Shown in pieces: positions 14,912 to 23,898 of a DNA stretch of 64,000 nucleotides. Under the pieces are notes generated by a model. That model was not told where the DNA came from. It did no database searches and saw only the letters and a list, made by a program, of their open reading frames with translations. The position numbers and the translations under genes were made by a program. How positions within the stretch are numbered: position 1 is the first letter of the stretch; the number at the start of each line of letters is the position of its first letter. This DNA comes from Pseudonocardia oroxyli (GTDB taxonomy: Bacteria; Actinomycetota; Actinomycetes; Mycobacteriales; Pseudonocardiaceae), in the NCBI RefSeq assembly GCF_900102195.1, contig NZ_FNBE01000022.1:1-64000 (forward strand). Direction: 5' to 3'.

Positions 14912-16099
14912 TCACGTCTCCGGGGCGGCGGTGGGGACGGCCGCCAACACGGCGGAGCCGAGGTCGGCCAGCACGACGTCCTCCGCGGGCGGGTTGTGCA
15001 GCGCCACCCGCAGGTCGCGCAGGTGCCGCTGCACCGGGTGGTCGAGCCAGATCGACGCCGCCCCGATCAGCCGCCCGGCATGGTCGGCGGCGTCCGTCGC
15101 GTGCTGGTGGACCGTGAGCTTCACGGCGGCCGCCTGCGGCGCCGTCAGCGCGTCCGCACGGGCGCCGGCCGGGTCGTAGCGCTCCACCGCGTCCCGCAGC
15201 AGCAGCCGGGCCCGGTGGATCTCCAGCTCGATCCGGGCGGCGCGCTCCCGGATGCGCGGCAGGTCGGCGAGCACGCCCTCCTCGCCGTCGTTGCGCGGGC
15301 TGCGGGTGAACGCGTACGCCTCGGCCTGCGCCGCCTCGCCGATCCCGAGGTGCACCGAGGCCAACAGCACCGGCCAGTACCGCGAGAACACCGGGTCGAC
15401 GGGTCGGCCGGGTCCGAGCGGGGCGCGCGCGAGCAGTGCCTCGGGCGGCAGGGCGACGGCCTCGAACAGGACGTCGTTGCTCGCCGTGCCGCGCAGCCCC
15501 GCGGTCCGCCAGTTCTCGTCGATGGTGACGCCCCGGGCGGGGAGCGGGACCAGGAACTGCCCGAGGCCGCCGGTCGCGTCCCCGACCTGCGCCGCGACGA
15601 CGAGGTGGCCGAGGGCGAGGCTCCCGGTCACGTAGCGCTTGCGCCCGGAGAGCTCCCAGCCCCCGGGGACCGGCCGCCCGACGCTGTCGATCCGCCCGCC
15701 CCGGCTCGGCGGGCCGCTGCGTTGCTCGCTCGCGGTGCCGCTGAGCAGGGAGGAGTCGTGCAGGACCGCCTTGGCCAACGGCTCCAGCCGGGCGTCGGTG
15801 TCGTGGAACAGCTTCGCGGACTGGATGTAGTGCATCGCCAGGATGAGCCCGGTCGAGGCGTCGCCCCGGGCCACCGCCCGGACCGCGGCCGAGGCCTCGG
15901 CCAGGCTTCCGCCGGGCCCGCCCCACTCGGCGGGCACGGTCAGCAGCGGGAGCTCGGCGGCCCGGACCGAGGCGGTGTTCTCGGGCAGGTAGGTCCGCTC
16001 CCAGTCCCCGGCCGCGCGGGCGGCGAGCTCGGCGGTGAGGGCCTCGGCGCGCGTCACCAGCTCGGCCGCGGTGACCGCACCCGCGGACCGGGCGCTCAC
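14912..16099 (-). CDS. Acyl-CoA-dehydrogenase-fold oxidoreductase (SfnB/DszC-like group)
   Basis: A 395-residue acyl-CoA-dehydrogenase-fold protein. Segments supporting this are LLTVPAEWGGPGGSLAEAS, ARGDASTGLILAMHYIQ, the mid-domain GGWELSGRKRYVTGSLALGHLVVAA, RTAGLRGTASNDVLFEAVALP and the C-terminal helical AASIWLDHPVQRHLRDLRVALHNPPAEDVVL. The final motif matches monooxygenase-like members more than fatty-acyl enzymes. It is distinct from the second homologue at 9841-11097. The GTG start overlaps the ABC ATPase stop. In this operon it probably oxidises the imported sulfur compound with reduced flavin; a true dehydrogenase role is the main alternative. Confidence 0.8.
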   Translation of the reverse strand: MSARSAGAVTAAELVTRAEALTAELAARAAGDWERTYLPENTASVRAAELPLLTVPAEWGGPGGSLAEASAAVRAVARGDASTGLILAMHYIQSAKLFHDTDARLEPLAKAVLHDSSLLSGTASEQRSGPPSRGGRIDSVGRPVPGGWELSGRKRYVTGSLALGHLVVAAQVGDATGGLGQFLVPLPARGVTIDENWRTAGLRGTASNDVLFEAVALPPEALLARAPLGPGRPVDPVFSRYWPVLLASVHLGIGEAAQAEAYAFTRSPRNDGEEGVLADLPRIRERAARIELEIHRARLLLRDAVERYDPAGARADALTAPQAAAVKLTVHQHATDAADHAGRLIGAASIWLDHPVQRHLRDLRVALHNPPAEDVVLADLGSAVLAAVPTAAPET

Positions 16100-17763
16100 G
16101 AGACCACCCCCGGCGACTCGGCGAGATCGGCGGTGACATCGGCGGTGAGGTCGCCCTCGGGCCGTCGCCCCGGCACCGCGTCGAGCAGTTCGCGGGTGAA
16201 CGGGTGCTCGGGCCGGTGCAGCACCCGCTCGGCGGGGCCCTGCTCGACCAGCCGCCCGGCCCGCAGCACGCCGACGGTGTCCGCGATCTGGCGGACCACC
16301 GCGAAGTCGTGCGAGATGAACAGGTAGGCGAGCCCGCGCTCGGTCTGCAGGTCCACCAGCAGCCGCAGGATCTGGTCCTGCACCGAGACGTCCAGTGCCG
16401 ACACCGGCTCGTCGAGCACCACGATCTCCGGCTCGAGGATCAGCGCCCTGGCGATCGCGACGCGCTGGCGCTGGCCGCCGGAGAGCTCACCCGCCCGGCG
16501 GTCGATCGTGTCCGCGGGCAGGGCGACGCGGTCGAGCAGCTCGGCGACCTGACGTCGTCGGGAGGCCTTGTCCCCCATGCCGAAGGCCTTCGCGGGCTGG
16601 GCCACCGCCTGTTCCACCGTGAACCGGGGATCCAGCGAGGAGTAGGGGTTCTGGTAGACGAGCTGCACCCGCCTGCGCAGCTCCCGCAGCGCCCGCCCGC
16701 GCAGGCCGGTGACGTCCGCGCCGCGGACGGCGATCCGCCCCGCGGTGAGGTCCTCCAACCGCAGTACCAGCCGCGCCACCGTCGACTTGCCCGAGCCCGA
16801 CTCGCCGATCAGCCCGTAGGTCTCCCCCGGCCGCACGGCGAACGAGACGTCGTCCACGGCGAGGGTCTCGGGGAACTGCTTGCGCAGGCCGTCGACCTGC
16901 AGGACCGGCTCGCCGACGGGCTCGCGCTCGGGCCGCAGGCGCGGGGAGGTGAGCGTGGGCGCGGCCGCGATCAGGGTCTTCGTGTACTCCTCGCGGGGGT
17001 CCACCAGCACCTGCGCCGCCGGGCCCTGCTCGACCACCCGCCCGTGCCGCAGCACGACGACCCGGTCCGCCCGGTCCGCCGCGACGGCCAGGTCGTGGGT
17101 GATCAGCAGGACGGCCGTGCCCGTCGTGCGGGTGCGCTCCTCGAGATGGTCGAGGATCCGGCGCTGCACGGTGACGTCGAGGGCGCTGGTCGGCTCGTCC
17201 GCGATGACCAGCTCGGGGCCGCACGACAACGCGATGCCGATCAGCACCCGTTGCTTCATCCCGCCCGAGAGCTCGTGCGGGTACTGGCGGGCGCGCAGCT
17301 CGGGATCCGGCAACCCGGCCCGCTCGAGGACGCGCAACGCCTCCTCCGCGGCCTCCGCGCGGGTCGCGAGGCCGTGGGCGCGCAGCGTCTCCGCGACCTG
17401 CTCGCCGATCCGCTTCACCGGGTTCAGGGAGACCCCGGGGTCCTGCGGGACGAACCCGATCCGCCTGCCCCGCACGGCGTCGAGCTCCTTCTCGCGCAGC
17501 CCGACGAGCTCCTGACCGGCGAACCGGATGCTGCCCGCGCCGATCCGCGCACTGCCCGGCAGCAGCCCGATCACCGCGTGCGCGGTGGTGGACTTGCCCG
17601 AGCCGGACTCCCCCACCAACGCGACGACCTCGCCGGGGGCGACCGTCAGGTCCACGCCCTCGACGGCCCCGACGACCCCGGAGCGGGTCGCGTACCCGAC
17701 CTGCAGGCCGGAGATCTCCACCAGCGCGCGCTGTGCCGACCGACCGCTCACCCGCTTGCTCAC
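16096..17763 (-). CDS. Fused dipeptide-type ABC transporter ATPase (DppD-DppF fusion)
   Basis: A 555-residue protein with two complete ABC ATPase domains. The first has Walker A GESGSGKST (about 51-59), LSGGMKQR and ADEPTSALDVT. The second has Walker A GESGSGKST (about 320), LSGGQRQR (about 426) and LDEPVSALDVS. Fused ATPases of this kind energise oligopeptide/nickel/glutathione-type importers. It overlaps both neighbours as GTGA: the permease gene upstream and the acyl-CoA-dehydrogenase-like gene downstream. Both nucleotide sites look intact. It should form the importer with the two permeases and the two lipoproteins upstream, supplying the island's organosulfur substrate (inference). Confidence 0.95.
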   Translation of the reverse strand: MSKRVSGRSAQRALVEISGLQVGYATRSGVVGAVEGVDLTVAPGEVVALVGESGSGKSTTAHAVIGLLPGSARIGAGSIRFAGQELVGLREKELDAVRGRRIGFVPQDPGVSLNPVKRIGEQVAETLRAHGLATRAEAAEEALRVLERAGLPDPELRARQYPHELSGGMKQRVLIGIALSCGPELVIADEPTSALDVTVQRRILDHLEERTRTTGTAVLLITHDLAVAADRADRVVVLRHGRVVEQGPAAQVLVDPREEYTKTLIAAAPTLTSPRLRPEREPVGEPVLQVDGLRKQFPETLAVDDVSFAVRPGETYGLIGESGSGKSTVARLVLRLEDLTAGRIAVRGADVTGLRGRALRELRRRVQLVYQNPYSSLDPRFTVEQAVAQPAKAFGMGDKASRRRQVAELLDRVALPADTIDRRAGELSGGQRQRVAIARALILEPEIVVLDEPVSALDVSVQDQILRLLVDLQTERGLAYLFISHDFAVVRQIADTVGVLRAGRLVEQGPAERVLHRPEHPFTRELLDAVPGRRPEGDLTADVTADLAESPGVVS

Positions 17764-18662
17764 CAACGATCGCCCCCGTCGCGGTCCAGTGCCCGGCTGA
17801 TCCGGTTCGCGGCCAGCACGGACGCCGCGACCACGAACCCGGGCAGGGTGGTGAGCCACCAGGCCGAGGCCAGGTAGTTGCGGCCCTCGCTGACCAGCGC
17901 GCCCCACTCGGGCTCCGGTGGCGGCGCGCCGAACCCGAGGAAGCTCAGCGCCGAGACCGCGAGGATCGCGCCGCCGAACTCCAACGCCGCCAGCACGAGC
18001 ACCGAGCCCAGCGCGTGCGGCAGGACGTGCCGGACGAGGATCTCCGCCCGGCCGACCCCGCTCACCGTGGCGGCCTCGACGAACACCTCGGTGCGCGCCC
18101 GGAACACGTCCGCCCGCATCACGCGCGCGAAGCTCGCCACCGACGCGACGCCCACGGCGATCGCGACGTTCACCGTCCCGAAGCCCAGCGCCGTGACGAC
18201 CGCGAGCGAGAGCAGCAGCCCGGGGATGGACAGCAGGACGTCCACCAGACGCATGACGACGCCGTCGAACCGGCCGCCGACGAATCCGGACACCAGCCCG
18301 ACCAGCGTCCCGACCACGAACCCCACGGCGACCGCGATCGCGGTGGCCTTGAGCGACAGCGACGCGCCGTAGACGACCCGGGTGTAGAGGTCTCGGCCCA
18401 GGTGGTCGGTGCCGAACCAGTACTGCGCGCCGGGCGGTGTCAGCTTGTCCCGCGGCACGCCGGTGTAGGGGTCGCCCGAGGTGAACCACGACGGGGCGAA
18501 CGCCCAGCCCAGCACCAGCAGCAGGACCAGCACGGACAGCACCAGGCCGGGCCTGCGGAGCGCCGCGCCCAGGACCTCCCGCCACCGGGCGGGCCTGCGG
18601 GGAGCGCCTCCCCGGGGATCGACGGCGACCGGCACCTCCCGCAGCATCTCGACGGCGGTCAC
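17760..18662 (-). CDS. Dipeptide-type ABC permease, DppC-like
   Basis: A 300-residue inner-membrane permease. It has an N-terminal helix (LVLSVLVLLLVLGWAFAP), the DppC-type periplasmic piece GAQYWFGTDHLGRDLYTRVVYGA, and about five further helices. The EAA-type cytoplasmic loop EAATVSGVGRAEILVRHVLPHAL contacts the ATPase. The C-terminal SFLGFGAPPPEPEWGALVSEGRNYL is characteristic of DppC. The GTG start overlaps the stop of the DppB-like gene. It pairs with that gene as the heterodimeric channel. Confidence 0.95.
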   Translation of the reverse strand: MTAVEMLREVPVAVDPRGGAPRRPARWREVLGAALRRPGLVLSVLVLLLVLGWAFAPSWFTSGDPYTGVPRDKLTPPGAQYWFGTDHLGRDLYTRVVYGASLSLKATAIAVAVGFVVGTLVGLVSGFVGGRFDGVVMRLVDVLLSIPGLLLSLAVVTALGFGTVNVAIAVGVASVASFARVMRADVFRARTEVFVEAATVSGVGRAEILVRHVLPHALGSVLVLAALEFGGAILAVSALSFLGFGAPPPEPEWGALVSEGRNYLASAWWLTTLPGFVVAASVLAANRISRALDRDGGDRW

Positions 18663-19666
18663 GCGGGCACCTCCTCGGTCCGGGCGACGCGGCGGCGCTC
18701 GAGGCGCCCGATCCGCGGGTCGACGAGCGGGTAGATCGCGTCCACCACCAGGTTCACCAGCACGAACACCAGTGCGGAGAGCACGACCAGACCCTGGATC
18801 ACCGGGATGTCCTGGGCCGCGACGCTCTCCTCGGTCAGCCTGCCGATGCCGTTGCGGGAGAACACCGTCTCGACGACGACGGCGCCCGCGAGCATCTGCC
18901 CGACGGTGATCCCGATGATCGTCAGCACCGGGATCGAGCCGTTGCGCAGCGCGTGCCGCAGCTGGATCCGCGTCCTGCCGAGCCCCTTGGCCCGCGCCGT
19001 CTCCACGTACGGTGAGCGCCACGCGGCCGCGAGGTTCTTCGCCAGCACCTGCGCGAAGACCGCCCCCGTCGGCACGGCCAGGGTGATCGCGGGCAGCACG
19101 AGCGCGGGGAACCCCGCGTTCCCGGTGGCCGGGAACAGCTGGGCCCGGAAGCTGAAGACCTGCAACAGGATCAGCCCCACCCAGAACGTCGGCACCGACA
19201 CCCCCAGCGGCGGGAGCGACAGCAGCGCCTGGCGGAGCGGACGCCACCCGGTGGAGGTCGACAGCAGCGCCAGACCGCCTCCGAACACCACCGCTAGGAC
19301 GAAGGACAGCGCCGTGAGCTGCAGGGTCTGCGGCAGCGCTTCCGCGATCAGCCGGGACACCGGCTCCCCGGTCGGGATGGAGGTGCCGAAGTCCCCGCGC
19401 ACCGCGTCGCCCAGGGCGAACAGGTACTGCACGACCAGGGGGGAGTCGAGGTGGTGCTCGGCCCGCAGCGCCGCCACGGCGGCGGGGTCGACGCCGACCC
19501 CGTCGCCCGTGGCGTTGAGCATGATCGACACCGGGTCGCTGGGCATCAGGTAGAGCACGACGAACGAGAGCGTGAACGCCGCCCAGAGCACGAACACGCC
19601 CTGGACCGCCCGGCGCGCGAGGTAGCGGCCGTAGCCCCCGTTCGCGAGGGCGGAACGCCTGCTCAT
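18659..19666 (-). CDS. Dipeptide-type ABC permease, DppB-like
   Basis: A 335-residue inner-membrane permease with the DppB pattern: N-terminal YLARRAVQGVFVLWAAFTLSFVVLYLMPSDP, a long periplasmic loop with GDFGTSIPTGEPV, and several helices. It has the ATPase-contact loop YVETARAKGLGRTRIQLRHALRNG and a C-terminal DAIYPLVDPRIG. It is separated from the upstream binding-protein gene by 85 bases, in which I see no gene, and is coupled to the DppC-like gene by a four-base overlap. Confidence 0.95.
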   Translation of the reverse strand: MSRRSALANGGYGRYLARRAVQGVFVLWAAFTLSFVVLYLMPSDPVSIMLNATGDGVGVDPAAVAALRAEHHLDSPLVVQYLFALGDAVRGDFGTSIPTGEPVSRLIAEALPQTLQLTALSFVLAVVFGGGLALLSTSTGWRPLRQALLSLPPLGVSVPTFWVGLILLQVFSFRAQLFPATGNAGFPALVLPAITLAVPTGAVFAQVLAKNLAAAWRSPYVETARAKGLGRTRIQLRHALRNGSIPVLTIIGITVGQMLAGAVVVETVFSRNGIGRLTEESVAAQDIPVIQGLVVLSALVFVLVNLVVDAIYPLVDPRIGRLERRRVARTEEVPA

Positions 19667-19751
19667 CGCTCTGTCCCGCGGCGCGGGCTCGGCCCCATGA
19701 CGATCGGTACCGCGCGCAGGCTCCGTGTCGATGATTCGCTCGCGCGCCGGC

Positions 19752-21392
19752 TCATGAGGCGTCCTGCTTCCACGCGTCGTAGAGCACCGTCGCGCCGTAC
19801 GGGTCGATCGCGACGCCCTGCACGCCGCTGCGGATGCCCACCGCCTTGGTCTGCTCCCGGACCGGGATCCAGTAGCCCTTGGAGATGATCAGCTCCTGGA
19901 GGTCGGCCGCGGCGGCCCGCCGCTCGGCATCGGTCGAGGCGAGGTTGAGCCGCTCGGAGGCGGCCTGGAGCTCCGGCTGGTCCGCTCCGCCGAGCGCCGG
20001 GTTGGTCTTGTTGAACAGCCCGGCGAGGAAGTCGACGTCCTTGGCCGGGCCGCTGCCGGTGAGGAAGTCGTAGGAGTTGTTCTTCTTGTCGTTGTAGACC
20101 GCGGTGTACTCGGTCTGGGTGCCGGGCAGCAGCTGCAGCTCGATGCCGACCCGCTTGAGCTGCTGCTGGATCAGCTCCAGCTCCTGCTGGGTCGCGCCCT
20201 GCACCGTGCCGGAGACGTAGATGACCCGCGGGGCGAGCCGCAGCCCGTCCTTCTGCCAGACGCCGTCCGCGCCGGTGGTCCAGCCGTTGTCGCTCAACAG
20301 CTTCTTGGCGCCCTCGGGGTCGTACTGCAGGAAGCGGGACTCGTCGGTGTAGTAGGGGGTGTTCGAGGCGACCACGCTGGTCGGCAGCGAGTAGTGGTCG
20401 TTGTAGAGGGTGTCCCGGATCTCGGCCCGGTCGATGCTCTTCTGGATGGCCGTGCGGACCACGGCGTCACCGCCGAGCGGGCTGAACGGGTTCTGCCGCA
20501 GGCCCGGCACCAGGTTCGGGACCAGGCCGGTGAGCAGCTGGTTCCCGGCGCCGGTGATCGAGTCCTGGTCGGTGACGGGGATGTCGTCCGCGACGTCGAA
20601 CTGGCCCGACAGCAGCCCGCCCACCCGGACGCCGGACTCCGGCACCACCTCGAACACGATCTTGTCGAGGTGCCCGGCGCCGGTGTGGTTCGTGACGCCC
20701 GCGGGCGCCCAGTCGTAGTCGGCCCGCTTGCTGAGCTCGATCTTCTGGTTCTTCACCACGTTGTCGACCACGTAGGGACCGGTGCCGACGAGCGAGGTGC
20801 CCGCGCAGCGGTCGTCGTAGCTCGAGGCCACGGTGGAGGCGGCGTAGATCCCGAAGTACGGGTCGCTGACGTTGCGCAGGAAGCCCAGCTCGGGGTCGCC
20901 GAAGTCGACCCGGAAGGTGGCCGGGTCGAGCACGGTGGTGCCCTGGTAGGAGTTCAGCGAGCTGATCAGCGGGGTGTCGGTCTTGCCCTCGGCGGACAGC
21001 GCCTTGAGCGAGTCGATGTTCGCCTTGACCACGTCCGCGGTGAGCGGGGTGCCGTCGCTGAACGTCACGCCCTGGCGCAGGTGGAAGGTGACGCTGCGGG
21101 CGTCCGGGGAGACCTCCCAGGACTCGGCGAGCCGGGGCACGATCTCGCCGGTGGTGCGGTCCTGGTCGGTCAGGGTCTCGACGAACTGCTGGGGAGCGGA
21201 GAGCCCGCGGGCCTGCAGGGCCGGGTCGACGCACTTGGGGAACACCGACAGCGCGTAGGTCAGCTGTCCGCCCTCGACGGGCGGCCCGGCCGACTGCCCG
21301 GCCTGACCGGGTCCGCCACAGGCGGCCAGTGCGAGGAGCAATGCACCGGCGGCGGTGCCGGTCCGCAGGGTCCGGCGGCGTCTCGTGGTCAT
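19752..21392 (-). CDS. ABC transporter substrate-binding lipoprotein, family 5 (first of tandem pair)
   Basis: A 546-residue extracytoplasmic binding protein. The signal peptide ends in a lipobox (LLALAAC, Cys25), so the protein is a membrane-anchored lipoprotein. The family-5 core shows LTYALSVFPKCVDPALQARG, LTDQDRTTGEIVPRLAESWEV, VTFHLRQGVTFSDGTPLTADVVK and the IDRAEIRDTLYNDHYSLPTS segment. It is about half identical by eye to the next lipoprotein upstream, including VVPESGVRVGGLLSGQFDV in both. Its middle and C-terminal thirds are less arginine-rich and more lysine/asparagine-rich than its neighbours. Ligand unknown; an organosulfur compound is inferred from context. Confidence 0.93.
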   Translation of the reverse strand: MTTRRRRTLRTGTAAGALLLALAACGGPGQAGQSAGPPVEGGQLTYALSVFPKCVDPALQARGLSAPQQFVETLTDQDRTTGEIVPRLAESWEVSPDARSVTFHLRQGVTFSDGTPLTADVVKANIDSLKALSAEGKTDTPLISSLNSYQGTTVLDPATFRVDFGDPELGFLRNVSDPYFGIYAASTVASSYDDRCAGTSLVGTGPYVVDNVVKNQKIELSKRADYDWAPAGVTNHTGAGHLDKIVFEVVPESGVRVGGLLSGQFDVADDIPVTDQDSITGAGNQLLTGLVPNLVPGLRQNPFSPLGGDAVVRTAIQKSIDRAEIRDTLYNDHYSLPTSVVASNTPYYTDESRFLQYDPEGAKKLLSDNGWTTGADGVWQKDGLRLAPRVIYVSGTVQGATQQELELIQQQLKRVGIELQLLPGTQTEYTAVYNDKKNNSYDFLTGSGPAKDVDFLAGLFNKTNPALGGADQPELQAASERLNLASTDAERRAAAADLQELIISKGYWIPVREQTKAVGIRSGVQGVAIDPYGATVLYDAWKQDAS

Positions 21393-21430
21393 GGCGGGGT
21401 GGTCCTCTCGGGTGGTCGTTGCGGGTCGGG

Positions 21431-23041
21431 TCACTGCTGGAGCCAGGTGTCGTGGAAGACGCTCTGGGCGTAGGGGTCGACGCGGTAGCCGTGCACGCGG
21501 GCCTCGGCGGCGTAGGCGCGGGTGGCCTCGCGGACCGGGATCCACTGGGCGTCGTCGACGATGTAGCGCTGCAGGGCGGCGGCCGCCGCGGCGCGGCTCG
21601 CGTCGTCGGTCGCGGTGTCCAGCGCGTCCGCGGCGGCCTCAAGGCCGGGGTTCGCGAAGCCGCCGAGGCGCGGGTTGGTCGACCGGAACAGCCCGATCAG
21701 GAAGTCGACGTCCTTGCCTGCGCCGGCCCCGCTGGCGAAGTCGAACCGGGCCTTGCTGACGTCCGCGAGGTCGGCGGAGGCCTCGGCCGCGGTCTGCGGG
21801 ACGAGCTGGACCGCGATCCCGACCGGCCGCAGCTGCTGCTGGACCAGCTCGAGGTCCTGCTGGGTGGCCCCGCGCGTGCTGCCCGCGACGTAGGTCAGTC
21901 GCGGCTCGAGCCGCACCCCGTCCTTGACGCGCACGCCGTCCGGGCCGGGGGTCCAGCCCGCCTGGTCGAGGATCGCGGCCGCCGCGGCCGGGTCGTGGCG
22001 CAGCTGGGAGCTCAGGTCGGTGAACAGCGGGGTGTTGCGGGCGACCTCGCCGGTCGGCACCTCGTAGCCGGGCCCGTAGACGGTGTCCCGGATCTCGGTG
22101 CGGTCGATGGCCAGCAGGATGGCCTTGCGCACCGCGAGATCACCGCCGAGCGGGCTGTACGGGTTGTGGTAGATCCCCGGCACGAGGTTCGGCACGGTGC
22201 CCAGCACCACCGAGCCCCCCGCGGCGCGCACCGACTCCTGGTCGGCGACGGGGACGTCGTCGATCACGTCGAACTGGCCGGAGAGCAGTCCGCCGACGCG
22301 CACCCCGGACTCCGGGACGACCTCGTAGGTGATCGCGTCGAGGTAGGCGGGTCCCTCGTGCTCGCCGAGCTCCGGGCGGGACCAGCCGTGCTCGGGGCGC
22401 TTGACGAGGTCCACGCGCTGGTTGCGGGTCACGTTCTGGATCGCGAACGGGCCACTGCCGACGAGCTCGCCCGCGCACCGGCGGTCCGCGGGCAGCGCAG
22501 CGGTCCCGGCCGACCAGATCGTGAGGTAGGGGTCGCTGGCGTTGCGCAGGAAGCCCAGCTCGGGCAGTCCGAAGTGGAGCCGGATCGTGGCCGGGTCGAG
22601 CACCTCGGACCCGGTGAAGCTGTTGAGGGCGTTGCGGGTCAGGGTGTCCGACTTGCCCGCCGCGTTCAGGGCGACGAGAGCGGTGAGGTTCTGGGCGACC
22701 ACTCCGGCGTCCACCGCGGTCCCGTCGGCGAACGTGACCCCCGGACGCAGGTGGAAGGTGTAGGTCCGACCCCCGTCGGCGATCTCCCAGGAGTCGGCGA
22801 GCCGGGGCACGATCGTGCCGTCGGCGGCCTGGCCGGTGAGCGTCTCCCCGATCTGTTCGGGCACGGTGAACAGCCGCCCGCCGGACAGGGCCGGGTCGAG
22901 GCAGGTGGGCCAGGTGGAGATCGCGTGGCGGAGGGTGCCCCCGGGTTCCGGGACACCGGCGTCCGCGGCGGGCGGGGCGCCGCCGCACGCCGCGAGCAGG
23001 AGGAGCGCCCCGGGGACGAGGGCGACGAGGGCACGTCTCAT
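21431..23041 (-). CDS. ABC transporter substrate-binding lipoprotein, family 5 (second of tandem pair)
   Basis: A 536-residue lipoprotein with a short signal peptide and lipobox LLLLAAC (Cys19). Family-5 features are LRHAISTWPTCLDPALSGGRL, IVPRLADSWEI, YTFHLRPGVTFADGTAVDAGVV, VVPESGVRVGGLLSGQFDV and IDRTEIRDTVYGPGYEVPTG. It is a paralogue of the protein at 19752-21392. Both keep the CVDPAL/CLDPAL cysteine and the ATQQ(E/D)LEL(I/V)QQQL run. Two binding proteins serving one channel would widen the substrate range or separate related ligands. The ATG overlaps the stop of the CitE-like gene as ATGA. Confidence 0.93.
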   Translation of the reverse strand: MRRALVALVPGALLLLAACGGAPPAADAGVPEPGGTLRHAISTWPTCLDPALSGGRLFTVPEQIGETLTGQAADGTIVPRLADSWEIADGGRTYTFHLRPGVTFADGTAVDAGVVAQNLTALVALNAAGKSDTLTRNALNSFTGSEVLDPATIRLHFGLPELGFLRNASDPYLTIWSAGTAALPADRRCAGELVGSGPFAIQNVTRNQRVDLVKRPEHGWSRPELGEHEGPAYLDAITYEVVPESGVRVGGLLSGQFDVIDDVPVADQESVRAAGGSVVLGTVPNLVPGIYHNPYSPLGGDLAVRKAILLAIDRTEIRDTVYGPGYEVPTGEVARNTPLFTDLSSQLRHDPAAAAAILDQAGWTPGPDGVRVKDGVRLEPRLTYVAGSTRGATQQDLELVQQQLRPVGIAVQLVPQTAAEASADLADVSKARFDFASGAGAGKDVDFLIGLFRSTNPRLGGFANPGLEAAADALDTATDDASRAAAAAALQRYIVDDAQWIPVREATRAYAAEARVHGYRVDPYAQSVFHDTWLQQ

Positions 23042-23757
23042 CCGTAGATCTCGTTCACGGTCTCGGCGTAGGCGGGGTCCAGCACGGTCCGGCTGCCGAA
23101 GCCCAGGCGCCGCCCCAGCTCCGTCGACGGACGCAGTCCGTCGGGGGCGCCGCCGTAGGTGACCTGGACCGGGGCGGGCAGTCCCGCGGAGCGCGCGGCC
23201 AGCACGACCGAGCTGCGGGACAGCGCGAGCCCCTCGTCCGCCCGGGTCCCCAGGTCCGCCGACAGGTCCCCCTCCCCCAGCCCGACCCCCCACACCGTGT
23301 GGGTCGCCCGCGCCAGCGCGGCGATCGACTCGACGCCGCGAGCGGTCTCGACCATCACCTGCAGACCGATCGTCCGCACGAGCCCGCGCTCGACGCGCAG
23401 CTCCTCGATCAGCCGCGCCACGTGCCGGACCTCGTCCGGGTGCTCGGTCTTGGGCAGGCGTACCGCGTGCAGACCGGGCCGGACGATCGCGTCCAGATCC
23501 TGCTCGACCAGCCCGGTCGACGGGTGGTTGACCCGGACCAGCACCGGCCACCGCGCCGCCTCCAGGTACGCCGTGGCGCGCCTGCGGCCCTCCGCCTTGT
23601 CCTCGTCCGGGGTGAGGTGCTCGAGGTCGAGGACCACCGCACCGGCGGCGCCGCGCTCAGCCGCGGCGTCGGCCCGGAAGGCGGGGACGTAGAGGTAGGA
23701 GCTGAACGGCAGACCGGCCCGGACGGACTCGGGACGGGTGACCAGGGAGGACGACAT
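23038..23757 (-). CDS. HpcH/HpaI-CitE-like aldolase/lyase family protein
   Basis: A 239-residue CitE-like TIM-barrel protein. Family stretches are SYLYVPAFRADAAAERGAAGAVVLDLEHL, VLVRVNHPSTGLVEQDLDAIV, the metal/substrate residues in VMVETARGVESI (Glu) and GLGEGDLSADLG (Glu/Asp), and a C-terminal FGSRTVLDPAYAETVNEIYG in place of the usual GK-IHP-Q. CitE-like enzymes cleave or form 3-hydroxy-acyl-CoA esters such as malyl- or citramalyl-CoA. It is shorter than typical CitE (about 280-290). ATG 23757 is preferred (AGGTG upstream); an in-frame ATG at 23841 would add 28 arginine-rich residues. As first gene of a sulfur operon it is unusual; a role in handling the carbon skeleton left after C-S cleavage is a guess. 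Confidence 0.8.
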   Translation of the reverse strand: MSSSLVTRPESVRAGLPFSSYLYVPAFRADAAAERGAAGAVVLDLEHLTPDEDKAEGRRRATAYLEAARWPVLVRVNHPSTGLVEQDLDAIVRPGLHAVRLPKTEHPDEVRHVARLIEELRVERGLVRTIGLQVMVETARGVESIAALARATHTVWGVGLGEGDLSADLGTRADEGLALSRSSVVLAARSAGLPAPVQVTYGGAPDGLRPSTELGRRLGFGSRTVLDPAYAETVNEIYG

Positions 23758-23898
23758 GAGACACCTGTTCGGGGACGGCGCCCGGCCACGCCTCCGAGCG
23801 ATCGACCGGAGGCGTTCGATGGGCGCACAGGGGAGGGACACGACGGCGGTACCGGAATCGCACGACCGCCCGGGGAGGTGGGCGGCCTGCGGCGCGGG

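Noticed and set aside
22980..23551. Upstream extension of the second lipoprotein frame
   Set aside because: The extension reads antonymous arginine-rich sequence through the CitE-like gene; the lipoprotein signal peptide begins at ATG 23041.
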